Source: Alistipes_A hominis
GTDB lineage: Bacteria; Bacteroidota; Bacteroidia; Bacteroidales; Rikenellaceae
Assembly (NCBI RefSeq): GCF_014288115.1
Contig: NZ_JACOOK010000001.1
Location: 62,001-126,000, forward strand
DNA: 64,000 nt
Reading direction: 5' to 3'
Positions 52,539 through 62,060 of the stretch are shown here, in pieces. Made by a program: the position numbers and the translations under genes. Below the pieces are notes generated by a model. It was not told the origin of the DNA. It saw nothing but the letters and a program-made list of their open reading frames with translations, and did not search any database. Numbering within the stretch: position 1 is the stretch's first letter; every line of letters starts with the position of its first letter.

Positions 52539-54350
52539 ATGAAAAAAACCACTATCTCGGCGCTTTTGCTGTCCGCTTTGCTGACGGCAATCGGGACGGA
52601 AGCCCCGGCGCAGACCAAACCGGATACCTGGACGGCGCAGGATGCGCTGGGTCGTAAAATCGGTACGACGGATCAATACGGCAAACCCCGCAAAAACAAG
52701 GTCGTCGGCATGTTTTTCGTCATCTGGCACGGCGTGCACGGATACGACCGACCGGCATCGAACCCCGACAATGCAGTGATGGTTCCCACCGCAGCCGACT
52801 CGCTGAGTCCGTACGACAACCAGAAAATCATCGATGCGAACCCGCAGAATCCGCAATATGGCGCGGAACACGCGATGCATCATTGGGGCGAACCCTACCT
52901 GGGCTATTACGTCGCCAACGACGAATGGGTCATCCGCAAGCATGCTCAAATGCTGTCCGACGCAGGCGTGGACATGATCATGTTCGACGTAACCAACCAG
53001 GCGATCTACCTGCCTGTGGTCAAACAAATCTGCGACGTCTACACCAAAATGCGTAAGGAGGGAAACAAAACCCCGCAAATCTCGTTTATCTTCAACACCA
53101 ACGCCAAGGAAACGCTGGAAAACCTGTTCGACAGCTTCTACGGTAAAAATTTGTACAAAGAGCTGTGGTTCCGCTGGAAAGGCAAGCCGCTGATCTTCTG
53201 TCCGCCGGAAGGAATCACGCCGGACATGGCCGGCTTTTTCACCGTGCGTCATTCGTGGTTCTGCTCGGCATGGGACTGGTTCGGCGACGGACACGACAAA
53301 TGCCCGTGGGCGGATATCTATCCGCAGAAATACGGCTGGCACGACCGTCCCGACAAACCCGAGATGATCGCGGTATCGCCCGCGACGCACCCGATCGTTA
53401 CGAACGACATGAAACAGGTGGGACGCAGCTATCATGACGGCGCGCAGCCGGACAAAGAGCACTGGCGCTCCGGCGAAGGGCTCTGTTTCCGGGAACAGTT
53501 CGAACGCGCCATGGAGGTCGACCCGGAATTCATCTACTTCTCCGGCTGGAACGAGTGGACGGCCATGCGGTTCGTCAATCCGGGCGGCATCCATAAAGTA
53601 GGCGAATACGATTGCAAAAAAGGGGACAGCTATTTCGTGGATCTTTTCAACCATGAGTTCAGCCGCGACATCGAACCGCTACGCGGCGACTTCGGCGACA
53701 ACTATTACTACCAACTCTGCGACTTCATCCGCCGCTACAAAGGCGTGGAACCGACGCCGGTCTATTCGGCTTACCAGACGATCGACCTCGGCGACATGCA
53801 GGCATGGAACAAAGTAAAAGCGGAATTCGCCGACGACAAAGGGGATGTCTTCCACCGGAACCATTACGGTTACGGAAGCGTAGGACAGTACGTCAACAAC
53901 ACGGGACGGAACGACATTCTGACCGCAAAAGTCGCCAACGACGGCAAAACGCTCTATTTCTACGTCCGCACGGCAGCGCCGGTAACCCCGTTCTCCGATC
54001 CGAAATGGATGCGGCTGTTCCTGGATGTCAAAGGCAGCGAATCGGGTAACTGGGAAGGTTTCCAGTACCGGATCAACAACGACGTGACCGACAATAAAAC
54101 GAGCCTCGAAAAGTCATTGAACGGCTGGAACTGGCAGAAAATCGCCGATCTGGACTACCGGGTCGCCGGCAACGAACTGGTCGTGGCGGTTCCCGCCCAG
54201 GCGATCGGAATCGCGAATGCGAACGATTTCGCGATCGACTTCAAATGGATCGACAATGCGGTCGAAGAAGGCGATATCCAGGAATGTCTCTCGGACGGAG
54301 ACGCCGCGCCGAACGGACGCTTCCGCTACCGCTACCAATTTAAAAAATAA
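52539..54350 (+). CDS. GH99/WbsX-like exported protein 3 of 5, with C-terminal CBM9-like domain
   Basis: 603 residues with a signal peptide (MKKTTISALLLSALLTAIGTEAPAQ). It keeps FFVIWHGVHGYDRP, MHHWGEPYLGYYVANDEWVIRKHAQMLSDAGVD, MFDVTNQAIYLP, FFTVRHSWFCSAWDWFGDG and FSGWNEWTAMRF (about residue 335). The C-terminal domain (DMQAWNKVKAEFADDKGD to APNGRFRYRYQFKK) is of the same type as in genes 1 and 2 but is not part of the converted block. Its start codon is 2 bases after the stop of gene 2, so the genes are one operon. Confidence 0.75.
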   Translation: MKKTTISALLLSALLTAIGTEAPAQTKPDTWTAQDALGRKIGTTDQYGKPRKNKVVGMFFVIWHGVHGYDRPASNPDNAVMVPTAADSLSPYDNQKIIDANPQNPQYGAEHAMHHWGEPYLGYYVANDEWVIRKHAQMLSDAGVDMIMFDVTNQAIYLPVVKQICDVYTKMRKEGNKTPQISFIFNTNAKETLENLFDSFYGKNLYKELWFRWKGKPLIFCPPEGITPDMAGFFTVRHSWFCSAWDWFGDGHDKCPWADIYPQKYGWHDRPDKPEMIAVSPATHPIVTNDMKQVGRSYHDGAQPDKEHWRSGEGLCFREQFERAMEVDPEFIYFSGWNEWTAMRFVNPGGIHKVGEYDCKKGDSYFVDLFNHEFSRDIEPLRGDFGDNYYYQLCDFIRRYKGVEPTPVYSAYQTIDLGDMQAWNKVKAEFADDKGDVFHRNHYGYGSVGQYVNNTGRNDILTAKVANDGKTLYFYVRTAAPVTPFSDPKWMRLFLDVKGSESGNWEGFQYRINNDVTDNKTSLEKSLNGWNWQKIADLDYRVAGNELVVAVPAQAIGIANANDFAIDFKWIDNAVEEGDIQECLSDGDAAPNGRFRYRYQFKK

Positions 54351-54384
54351 AAACGTCTGAATTTTAATAACCTAAAACACACCC

Positions 54385-56271
54385 ATGAACAAATTCGTTT
54401 GCGTGCTCCTTTGCACGCTGCTGACCGTCGGGTGCAAAGACGACAAGACAAATTCCGATAACCAGGGTCCAGGGCCAGACCCCGGACCCGATCCCACGCC
54501 TCCCGCCGAAGAAGTGATCGCCGAAGTGGATCCCCTGTCGTGGACGTCGGTCGACGGCCTCGACAGAACCATCGAACCCGGCGTGAATTACGAAACGCCC
54601 GAAACCCGCGGAGAAAAAACAGTGGGCATTTTTTACTTCCTGTGGCTGGGATGCCACTCGTACGACACCGGATTGCCGACCTACACGGGCGGCGTTCAGA
54701 AGCCGTCCGCAACCGATGTGGAAAGTCCTTACGACATCCAGAAGCTGCTCAATGCGAATCCGACCGATCCGGCACTGGGGCCCGAAAACATTTTCCATCA
54801 CTGGGGAGAACCCTACATGGGGTACTACGTATCCGACGACGAATGGGTCATCCGCAAACACGCCCAGATGCTCAGCGATGCCGGCGTCGACGTGGTGCTG
54901 TTCGACGTAACCAACGGATTCACCTACCTCGACGTAGTCAAAAAGGTAGGAGACGTCTATACGGCGATGCGCAAAGAAGGCTCTCAAACGCCCCAATTCG
55001 CGTTCGTTGTGCACTCCGGCGCATCTGAGACAGCACATTCCGTGTACCGGGACATTTACCTGCGGGGACTGTACAAAGACCTCTGGTTCCAATGGGATCA
55101 CAAACCGCTGCTGCTCTGTAACCCGGACGAAGTTTCGTCGACCGTCAAAGGATTCTTTACGATCCGCCACGCCTGGTTTCTGAGCAACAACAGTTCGGCG
55201 GACGCCTGGTTCGGCAACGGAGAAGACAAATGGCCCTGGGGATCGGTCTACCCGCAAAAAGTAGGCACGCACAACGGCGTCCGCGAATGCGTTTCGGTGA
55301 TGCCGGCGACCCACCCCACCTCGAACATCGGCCGCAGTTACAACGTAAACACCCAGGTGCAGCCGGGACCGAGCGCCCTGCGTTCGGGAGAAGGCATCCA
55401 TTTCAAGGCGCAGTTCGAAAGGGCGTATACCCTCGATCCGCAATTCCTGTTCTTTACGGGTTGGAACGAATGGGTCGCCCAACGGTTTATCTCCAAAAGC
55501 GGCGGAGATTACATGCTGGGCAAACCGTTGCCCGCCGGCGGCTCCTACTTCGTCGACCAGTACAACCACGAGTTCAGCCGCGACATCGAACCGCTGAGAG
55601 GCGATTACGGAGATAATTATTACTACCAGATGGCCGACTTCATCCGTCGTTTCAAAGGAACCAAACCGTCGCCTACGTTCACGACGACGGACACTATCCG
55701 GATCGACGGCCAAACCGACGAATGGAAACCGGTGCAGGCGGCTTACGCCGACGACAAGGGCGACATCGCTTTCCGGAATCATTTCGGATACGGACGCATG
55801 GGACAGTTGGTCAATACGACCGGCCGCAACGACATCGTCCAGGCGAAAGTCGCTAATGACGGCACTTACCTCTACTTTTACGTAAAAACCGCGTCGGATA
55901 TCACGCCGTACAAGGACAAGAACTGGATGCGACTGTTTATCAACGTAATCGGAAGCGACAAGCCGAATTGGGAACATTTCCAGTATATGATCAACGGCGA
56001 GGTGACCGACGAAACGACCACCTCGCTGGCCGTATGCCGCGGCAATTGGAACTGGGAAACGCAGCAGGAGATCAGCTACCGGGTCGAAGGCAGCGAAATG
56101 GAACTCGCGATCCCGATGGCGAGCCTCGGAATCAAAAACGTCCGGGACTTCAAGATCGACTTCAAATGGATCGACAACGCCGTATCCAAAGGCGACATCC
56201 AAGAGTGCCTGACCGACGGAGACGCCGCCCCGAACGGGCGGTTCCGTTACCGTTACCAATTCAAAAAGTAA
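54385..56271 (+). CDS. GH99/WbsX-like lipoprotein 4 of 5, with C-terminal CBM9-like domain
   Basis: 628 residues. The N-terminus is a lipoprotein signal (LLTVGC) followed by KDDK, which resembles the acidic export signal of surface lipoproteins in Bacteroidota, and a Pro/Asp/Gly linker. The domain plan is the same: FYFLWLGCHSYDTGLP, FHHWGEPYMGYYVSDDEWVIRKHAQML, LFDVTNGFTYLD, TIRHAWFLSNNSSADAWFGNG and FTGWNEWVAQRF (about 357). The switch from secreted to lipidated form within the array suggests a division between surface and periplasm. Confidence 0.75.
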   Translation: MNKFVCVLLCTLLTVGCKDDKTNSDNQGPGPDPGPDPTPPAEEVIAEVDPLSWTSVDGLDRTIEPGVNYETPETRGEKTVGIFYFLWLGCHSYDTGLPTYTGGVQKPSATDVESPYDIQKLLNANPTDPALGPENIFHHWGEPYMGYYVSDDEWVIRKHAQMLSDAGVDVVLFDVTNGFTYLDVVKKVGDVYTAMRKEGSQTPQFAFVVHSGASETAHSVYRDIYLRGLYKDLWFQWDHKPLLLCNPDEVSSTVKGFFTIRHAWFLSNNSSADAWFGNGEDKWPWGSVYPQKVGTHNGVRECVSVMPATHPTSNIGRSYNVNTQVQPGPSALRSGEGIHFKAQFERAYTLDPQFLFFTGWNEWVAQRFISKSGGDYMLGKPLPAGGSYFVDQYNHEFSRDIEPLRGDYGDNYYYQMADFIRRFKGTKPSPTFTTTDTIRIDGQTDEWKPVQAAYADDKGDIAFRNHFGYGRMGQLVNTTGRNDIVQAKVANDGTYLYFYVKTASDITPYKDKNWMRLFINVIGSDKPNWEHFQYMINGEVTDETTTSLAVCRGNWNWETQQEISYRVEGSEMELAIPMASLGIKNVRDFKIDFKWIDNAVSKGDIQECLTDGDAAPNGRFRYRYQFKK

Positions 56272-56285
56272 AATCTTCGGATCGG

Positions 56286-56321
56286 CCGGATTCCGGCAGA
56301 ACGTTTCTTGCCGGAATCCGG
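56286..56321 (+). terminator. Hairpin between GH99-like genes 4 and 5
   Basis: A perfect 13-base stem (CCGGATTCCGGCA with TGCCGGAATCCGG) and a 10-base loop. The T-run is absent, so it may be a processing or partial termination site. Confidence 0.6.
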
Positions 56322-56335
56322 TTGTCCCGAAAAAA

Positions 56336-56343
56336 TATTTTTG
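56336..56343 (+). promoter_or_regulatory. -7 promoter box of GH99-like gene 5
   Basis: TATTTTTG, 50 bases before the ATG at 56393, with no clear -33 box. It suggests that gene 5 is also transcribed separately. Confidence 0.4.
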
Positions 56344-56392
56344 TAATTTTACGAATACAACTATTAACCAATTTCCCTAAAATTTCAAATGT

Positions 56393-58300
56393 ATGATACG
56401 TATGAAAAATTTTTTAAGGCTATCCGTTCTGGCGATGATGCTGGCTCTGCTGGCGGGCTGCTCGAAAGACGAACCGGAGAAAGGCGACGGCGGCGAAGGA
56501 GGCGATAACGGCGGCAATACGCCCGGTCCTGTTTACGAAGAAGCGCAGGTAAACAGCGACCTGTGGACGGCCACCGATCCGCTGGGACGCAAACTGCCCG
56601 ACTACGAACAGGCCGGCACAAAAAAGAAAAACAAATACATAGCCATGTTCTACTGGACGTGGCACAACCCCAACATGGTCAGTTACGGTACGGTCGGAAA
56701 TATTTCCCAAATTTTGAAAGAGAACCCCAATGCCATCAAGGAGAAGGACAACCCGGTATGGGACCGCGGAGGCAGCAATACGCACTTCTGGGGCGAACCG
56801 CTGTTCGGCTATTACCGGACGACCGACCCGTACGTACTGCGCAAACATGCCGAAATGCTCGCCGACGCCGGAGTCGACGTCGTGTTCTTCGACTGCACGA
56901 ACGCGCCGTTCCTGTGGGACGAGTCTTACAATGCCCTGATGAAAACCTGGGATCAGGCGCGTAAGGACGGCGTGAAAGTCCCGAAAATTTCGTTCCTGCT
57001 TCCTTTCGGGCCGAGCGACGCATCGTACGACATGATCAAAAGGCTGTACAACGACGTGTATAAAGTCCGCAAATACCAGAACCTCTGGTTCACCTGGCAG
57101 GGCAAGCCGATGCTGATGGGTTATAACGACAACATCCCGACGAACAACGCCGAAGACCGTGAAATGAAGAATTTCTTCACATTCCGGCCCGGTCAGGCGG
57201 ACTACGTCAACGGCCCTTCGAACAACACCCAGTGGGGCTGGCTGGAGATTTACCCGCAGAACAAATACGCCTATAACGAGGAAGTAGCGGTCGGCGTAGC
57301 CCAGAATACCTGCGCTTCGAACTACTACCATGCCAGCGCATTCAATATTCCCGGTACGTTGGGACGAAGCTACACGGGAAAGAACAAAAGTTGGGACACG
57401 CGCCCGGACTCTTACCTGTACGGAGCCAATTTCCAGGAACAATGGGACCGCGGCATCCAGCTCGATCCGTACCTGATTTTCGTCACCGGATGGAACGAAT
57501 ACATCGCCGGGAAATGGGATACGGGATGGCAGGGCGACCCGTTCTCGTTCGTCGACCAATTCGATTGGGAACACAGCCGGGACATCGAACCGAACAACGA
57601 ATGGTGGGATGCCGACGGCAATTACAGGGGAGACACCTATTATTACCAACTGATCCAGAACGTGCGTAAATTCAAAGGCATGACTCAGCGCGAATATGCG
57701 TCGGAAACCAAAACGATCAAACTCGACTCGATGGCAGCTTGGACAGACGTGAAACCCGACTTCAGGCACTACAAGGGAAACGCGATCAAGCGGGCCCACG
57801 CCGGGCATGCCGACAAGTATTACAACAGCTCGCTGGGACGCAACGATATCGTCGATGCGAAAATCGCCCGCGATGCCGAATACATCTACTTCTATGTCGA
57901 AACCGCTTCGGCGATGACTTCTCCGCAGGACGAAAACTGGATGATGCTTTTCATCGACATCGACCGGAACAAATCGACCGGATGGGAAGGCTACGACTAC
58001 GTCGTCAATTACGAAACGCCGGACGCATCGACCGGAACCGTCTCGAAAAACGTCGGAGGCAAATGCGAATGGGATAAAGCCGGAGATTTCGATTACGTCG
58101 TCAAAGGCAACAAAATGGCGATTCGGATGAAACGGTCGGTACTCGGAATCAAGGATAAAATCGACCTCGAATTCAAATGGGTGGACAACATGCCGAAAAA
58201 TACAGAATCGGGCAAACCCGAATACAACGCCTCGCAGTTTTATACCTGCGGCGACGCTGCGCCGGGAGCGCGTTTCAACTTTATCTACACGGTCAAATAG
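56393..58300 (+). CDS. GH99/WbsX-like lipoprotein 5 of 5, most divergent member
   Basis: 635 residues; ATG 56402 is an equally good start (MKNFLRLS). Lipobox LLAGC, then SKDEPEKGDGGEGGDNGG, an acidic and glycine-rich surface-lipoprotein linker. The catalytic domain is recognisable (FYWTWHNPNMVSYG, THFWGEPLFGYYRT, LRKHAEMLADAGVDVVFFDCTN, FFTFRPGQADYV) but the hallmark is VTGWNEYIAG, with Tyr in place of Trp. The C-terminal domain is retained (DAKIARDAEYIYFYVET to CGDAAPGARFNFIYTVK). It probably acts on a different linkage from the other four; this is inference. Confidence 0.72.
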   Translation: MIRMKNFLRLSVLAMMLALLAGCSKDEPEKGDGGEGGDNGGNTPGPVYEEAQVNSDLWTATDPLGRKLPDYEQAGTKKKNKYIAMFYWTWHNPNMVSYGTVGNISQILKENPNAIKEKDNPVWDRGGSNTHFWGEPLFGYYRTTDPYVLRKHAEMLADAGVDVVFFDCTNAPFLWDESYNALMKTWDQARKDGVKVPKISFLLPFGPSDASYDMIKRLYNDVYKVRKYQNLWFTWQGKPMLMGYNDNIPTNNAEDREMKNFFTFRPGQADYVNGPSNNTQWGWLEIYPQNKYAYNEEVAVGVAQNTCASNYYHASAFNIPGTLGRSYTGKNKSWDTRPDSYLYGANFQEQWDRGIQLDPYLIFVTGWNEYIAGKWDTGWQGDPFSFVDQFDWEHSRDIEPNNEWWDADGNYRGDTYYYQLIQNVRKFKGMTQREYASETKTIKLDSMAAWTDVKPDFRHYKGNAIKRAHAGHADKYYNSSLGRNDIVDAKIARDAEYIYFYVETASAMTSPQDENWMMLFIDIDRNKSTGWEGYDYVVNYETPDASTGTVSKNVGGKCEWDKAGDFDYVVKGNKMAIRMKRSVLGIKDKIDLEFKWVDNMPKNTESGKPEYNASQFYTCGDAAPGARFNFIYTVK

Positions 58301-58310
58301 ATTCTTCCCG

Positions 58311-58358
58311 AAAAACGATCAGGCCGGCACCCCAACGAGTGCCGGCCTGATCGTTTTT
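58311..58358. terminator. Strong bidirectional terminator between convergent genes
   Basis: A perfect 20-base stem including flanking A and T runs (core CGATCAGGCCGGCAC with GTGCCGGCCTGATCG), 8-base loop. Confidence 0.95.
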
Positions 58359-58372
58359 ATCCCCGACAAAGA

Positions 58373-59662
58373 TCAGATGATCTCCGCCACGACATACGTG
58401 CTACCGCCGACGAATATCAGATCTTCCGGGCCGGCCTGCGACCTGGCCAAACGGAGCGCCTCGGAAACGCTTCCGACGCATTCCCCGCGCAATCCGTACG
58501 CTCCCGCGCGCCGCGCCAGTTCTTTTTCGTCGAGCGCGCGCCGGATCGCCGCCCGGGTAAAAAAATAGTAAGCGTCTTTCGGCAACAGCGGCAATACCTT
58601 CGACAAGTCCTTGTCCTCGACGAAGCCGACGACCATCAAGAGTTTGCGATAATGCTGCGCGGCAAGCTGCGCCGCCACTTCCGTAATTCCGGCTTCATTG
58701 TGACCGGTATCGCACACAACCAGCGGGCGTTCGCCCAACTGCTGCCAGCGTCCCATCAACCCGGTCGTCCGGGCCGCCGTCGCAATTCCCCGAAACACCT
58801 GTTCCCGTGAGATGGAAAGCCCGCCCGCCCCGTTCAGTACGTCCAGCGCCGTCAGCGCCGTCAATACGTTCTTGCGCTGATACAGTCCCGGCAGATCGCT
58901 GTCGATCCGGAAGCGAGAGCCGTCCAGCCGGTTTTCGATTTCGAAAGACTGTCCCTGCGGCCGGGAAATCTGTCCGAGCACCCGGTAGGTCTGGTCGGCA
59001 AAGAGAATCGGGGCGCGGGATGCTTTGGCTTTGTCGATAAAAACGAGCTGCGTTTCGATCCGGCTTTCGCCGACGACCACCGGCGTATCCTCCTTGATGA
59101 TCCCGGCCTTTTCGCCGGCGATTTCTTCGAGCGTATCGCCGAGAAACTGCGTGTGATCGTAACCGATGTTGGTAATGACGCTCACCAACGGACGGATGAT
59201 GTTGGTCGAATCGAGACGGCCGCCCATTCCGACTTCGACCACCGCTACATCGACCTCGTGCCGCGCAAAACAATCGAATGCAATGGCCGTAGTGATCTCG
59301 AAAAACGAAGGCTGCACCCGGTCGATCGTCCCGCGATTCCGTTCGACGAAACCGATCACTTCCTCCTCGGAAATCATTCGTCCGTCGATCCGGATGCGTT
59401 CCCGGAAATCCTTCAGGTGCGGCGAAGTGAAAAGCCCCGTCCGATATCCGGCCGCCGTCAGCGTCGAAGCGACCATATGCGACACGGAGCCTTTACCGTT
59501 CGTCCCGGCTACGTGAACGCTGCGGATTTTGCGGTGCGGATTCCCCAAAGCCTCCTCCAGCGCCACGATATTATCGAATCCGGCCTTGTAAGCGCTACCG
59601 CCGACGTGCTGAAACACCGGCAGCGAATTATACAAAAAATCGAGCGTCTGCTGATAAGTCAT
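58373..59662 (-). CDS. folC: Folylpolyglutamate synthase / dihydrofolate synthase
   Basis: 429 residues of the Mur ligase-like family, which adds glutamate to folates (and often to dihydropteroate). The P-loop HVAGTNGKGSVSHM, LFTSPHLKDFRERIRID, VEVGMGGRLDSTNI, and VVCDTGHNEAG are clear. ATG 59662 (MTYQQTLDFLYNSLP) is the family-like start; the frame runs on to 59788 into lnt. It follows lnt on the same strand. Confidence 0.94.
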   Translation of the reverse strand: MTYQQTLDFLYNSLPVFQHVGGSAYKAGFDNIVALEEALGNPHRKIRSVHVAGTNGKGSVSHMVASTLTAAGYRTGLFTSPHLKDFRERIRIDGRMISEEEVIGFVERNRGTIDRVQPSFFEITTAIAFDCFARHEVDVAVVEVGMGGRLDSTNIIRPLVSVITNIGYDHTQFLGDTLEEIAGEKAGIIKEDTPVVVGESRIETQLVFIDKAKASRAPILFADQTYRVLGQISRPQGQSFEIENRLDGSRFRIDSDLPGLYQRKNVLTALTALDVLNGAGGLSISREQVFRGIATAARTTGLMGRWQQLGERPLVVCDTGHNEAGITEVAAQLAAQHYRKLLMVVGFVEDKDLSKVLPLLPKDAYYFFTRAAIRRALDEKELARRAGAYGLRGECVGSVSEALRLARSQAGPEDLIFVGGSTYVVAEII

Positions 59663-59686
59663 TCGAATACTATTTGGACAAACAAA

Positions 59687-59711
59687 ACCTTCCGGGCAAA
59701 AACCGGAAGGT
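59687..59711 (-). terminator. Intrinsic terminator between lnt and folC
   Basis: On the minus strand ACCTTCCGG and CCGGAAGGT form a 9-base stem followed by TTTTGTTTG. Confidence 0.65.
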
Positions 59712-59717
59712 ACACTT

Positions 59718-61295
59718 TTAATCGACGATATGGCTCTTCCGCCGGAAACGGTAGGCCATGAAATAGAGCAGGCCCAGCACGAACACATAGCTCGACACCC
59801 GACCGATCACATCCCCGTAACGGGTATAAAAAGTCATCCTGTCGTTCAGGCTCAACGAATCGGTCAACGCTCCGCGCTGGTCCCATCCGAGTTTTTGCAA
59901 CACGTCGCCGCGCTGGTCGATGAATCCGGAAATACCGGTATTGGCGCTGCGGGCGATGCTACGCCGGTTTTCGACGGCCCGCAACCGCGAATAAGCGAAC
60001 AGATAGCGATGTCCGGGCGTATCCCGCCACCAGCCGTCGTTCGAAATCACGCACATCACCTGCGCCCCGTTGCGAACGAACTCGGTGAAATATTCGCCGT
60101 AAACCGCCTCGTAACAGATCGCCGGCCCGGCACGGACGCCGCCCGGAGCGGTAAACACCTCGCGCACTTTCCCGTATCCGATCTGTCCGGACAGTCCGCC
60201 CAGATCGACGAATAAGAATTTCCATTTTCGAATTACCGAATAATAAGGGAGCATCTCCGCCCCGATCACCAGTTTCCCTTTATGGTGTATTTTGATCGCT
60301 TCCGTCGAATCGAGCCCCAACGCCGTGTTGAAAACATCGTACCATTGTCCGCCCCGCTCGCGCGCCGTAGGAGACGCGGTCTCTTCGGAATCGTAAGGAA
60401 CATACGTATTCGCACCGGTCACCACCATCGTCCCCGGTTTACGCTGCCGGATAAAATCGTGAAACAGCAGCATCGAAGGCGTCCGTTCCAGGTATTCTTC
60501 CCAGAAATATTCATCGATCGCCGTTTCCGGAGCCACGATCAGGTCGGCGTCTTGCGGCGCCTGGTCCATCAACCCGATCAACAGTTCGTTCTGTTCGCTC
60601 TGCTTCAAAACGAATTTTTCATGGTAAGGGTCGATATTCGGCTGAACGACCGTTATTTTCGTCCGTTCGGACGGCTCTTCGTATGTGGCATACATAATCA
60701 GCGAAACGACCGCGGGCAGCAGCAACGCCACCGCCGGAGCGATCCACCGGACGGGCTCGCGTCGCCGTTTCCACGCTTCGAACACAAGCAGGTTCACCAC
60801 CAGCACCCACAGCGATCCGCCGAGCGCACCGGTGTATTCGTACCACTGCACTAACTTCACGTCCATCGAGAACCCGTTGCCGAGCACCAGCCACGGGAAC
60901 GAGATCTCGCCGTTCAGGAAAAGATATTCGTAAGCGATCCAGCCGCTGACCAACACCGTGTAGGCCAGCGCCCGTTTGGCCCTGCGCCAGACGGCATGGT
61001 AGATCAGAAAGGCCCCCGACATCAATACCGTTCCGGTCACCGTCGCCGCAACGACCCCGATCACGGCCGCGAAACCGACCCACCAGACCGTCGCGAGCCA
61101 CCACAGCGTGAAAGTCGCCACCGCATAGGGCCAGAATCGCAACGGCTTCCCCTTTCGTCCCGTTTTCGCGGCCACGTCGCTCTGAATCCACAACAGCGGG
61201 ACGAAAGCCACGAACAGCGTCAGGGAAGTTCCCCCGAGCCACGGGATCGAAAACAACGCCACGCTGAGCAGCAAACAAAGAATACGTTTTCCCAT
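59718..61295 (-). CDS. lnt: Apolipoprotein N-acyltransferase
   Basis: 525 residues. An N-terminal block of about six membrane helices precedes a nitrilase-like domain. The catalytic Glu is in VAPETAIDEYF, the Lys in HHKGKLVIGAE, and the Cys in AGPAICYEAVYGEYF, so the enzyme looks active. It puts the third acyl chain on lipoproteins, which fits the many lipoproteins in the window. ATG 61295 (MGKRILCLLLSVALF) is used; the frame to 61946 overlaps the divergent LysE-type gene. Confidence 0.93.
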   Translation of the reverse strand: MGKRILCLLLSVALFSIPWLGGTSLTLFVAFVPLLWIQSDVAAKTGRKGKPLRFWPYAVATFTLWWLATVWWVGFAAVIGVVAATVTGTVLMSGAFLIYHAVWRRAKRALAYTVLVSGWIAYEYLFLNGEISFPWLVLGNGFSMDVKLVQWYEYTGALGGSLWVLVVNLLVFEAWKRRREPVRWIAPAVALLLPAVVSLIMYATYEEPSERTKITVVQPNIDPYHEKFVLKQSEQNELLIGLMDQAPQDADLIVAPETAIDEYFWEEYLERTPSMLLFHDFIRQRKPGTMVVTGANTYVPYDSEETASPTARERGGQWYDVFNTALGLDSTEAIKIHHKGKLVIGAEMLPYYSVIRKWKFLFVDLGGLSGQIGYGKVREVFTAPGGVRAGPAICYEAVYGEYFTEFVRNGAQVMCVISNDGWWRDTPGHRYLFAYSRLRAVENRRSIARSANTGISGFIDQRGDVLQKLGWDQRGALTDSLSLNDRMTFYTRYGDVIGRVSSYVFVLGLLYFMAYRFRRKSHIVD

Positions 61296-61316
61296 CTTTT
61301 CGCTTTTTCTGTTCTG

Positions 61317-61324
61317 CAAAGATA
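61317..61324 (-). promoter_or_regulatory. -7 promoter box of lnt
   Basis: TATCTTTG on the minus strand, 21 bases ahead of the lnt ATG. Confidence 0.5.
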
Positions 61325-61336
61325 GATTATATTTAT

Positions 61337-61344
61337 TACTTTTG
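61337..61344 (+). promoter_or_regulatory. -7 promoter box of the lysE-cmk-ispH unit
   Basis: TACTTTTG, 53 bases before the start of the LysE-type gene; divergent from the lnt promoter. Confidence 0.5.
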
Positions 61345-61397
61345 CATGAAAGATTTCGCGGCCGCAACTGCGAAATCTCCGTGAAAACGCATGATTT

Positions 61398-62060
61398 ATG
61401 GGTTTTGAAGTTTTTTTGAAAGGAATCGTTATCGGACTTCTGGCCTCCATTCCATTGGGGCCGATCGGCGTGATGTGCATCCAGCGGACACTGAGCAAAA
61501 GCCAGCGTTCGGGGTTCGTATCGGGTCTGGGAGCCGCCTCCGCCGACACGCTTTTCGCTACCGTCGCCTTGTTTTCGCTGACAGTCGTGCTCTCTTTCAT
61601 CGAAGACAACATGGTTATCATTAAAGTGCTCGGAGGCATCTCGGTCATTATCGTAGGCATGACCATCCTGCTGAAAAATCCGGTCGGTCAGATCCGCCGC
61701 AACCGGGCCGGCAAAGGCAGCAACCTGTGGAGCGACTACCTGTCGGTGTTGCTGATTACGCTGGCCAATCCGGCTTATATCCTGATCTTCGTCGCGCTGT
61801 TCGCGGCGCTCGGCGTCAACCACGAAGGAATCCCGTACGCCAACGGCCTGCTGATGATCCTCGGCGTGCTGTGCGGCACTTCGCTGTGGTGGTTCTTGCT
61901 GACGTTCTGCATCAGCTTTCTGCGTCGCAAATTCCGGCCCCGCCACCTGCTGTGGATGAACCGGATATCGGGAAGCGTCATCGTGATGCTCGGAGCCGCA
62001 GCCATTTTATCCATCTTCATTCACATGAAAGTACCTGTCCATGAAATATTCCCCTACTAA
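61398..62060 (+). CDS. LysE/RhtB-family exporter
   Basis: 220 residues, about six membrane helices. The N-terminal motif GLLASIPLGPIGVMCIQRTLSKSQRSGFVSG has the family pattern (PGP replaced by PLGP), and LITLANPAYILIFVALFA is the second signature. The family exports amino acids or related small molecules; the substrate is open. It overlaps cmk by 20 bases, so it is coupled to that gene. Confidence 0.85.
   Translation: MGFEVFLKGIVIGLLASIPLGPIGVMCIQRTLSKSQRSGFVSGLGAASADTLFATVALFSLTVVLSFIEDNMVIIKVLGGISVIIVGMTILLKNPVGQIRRNRAGKGSNLWSDYLSVLLITLANPAYILIFVALFAALGVNHEGIPYANGLLMILGVLCGTSLWWFLLTFCISFLRRKFRPRHLLWMNRISGSVIVMLGAAAILSIFIHMKVPVHEIFPY

Noticed and set aside
48854..53654. Several long minus-strand frames (173-521 codons) opposite the GH99-like array, similar to each other
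   Set aside because: They resemble each other only because the sense-strand genes are paralogs. None has a start context or promoter.
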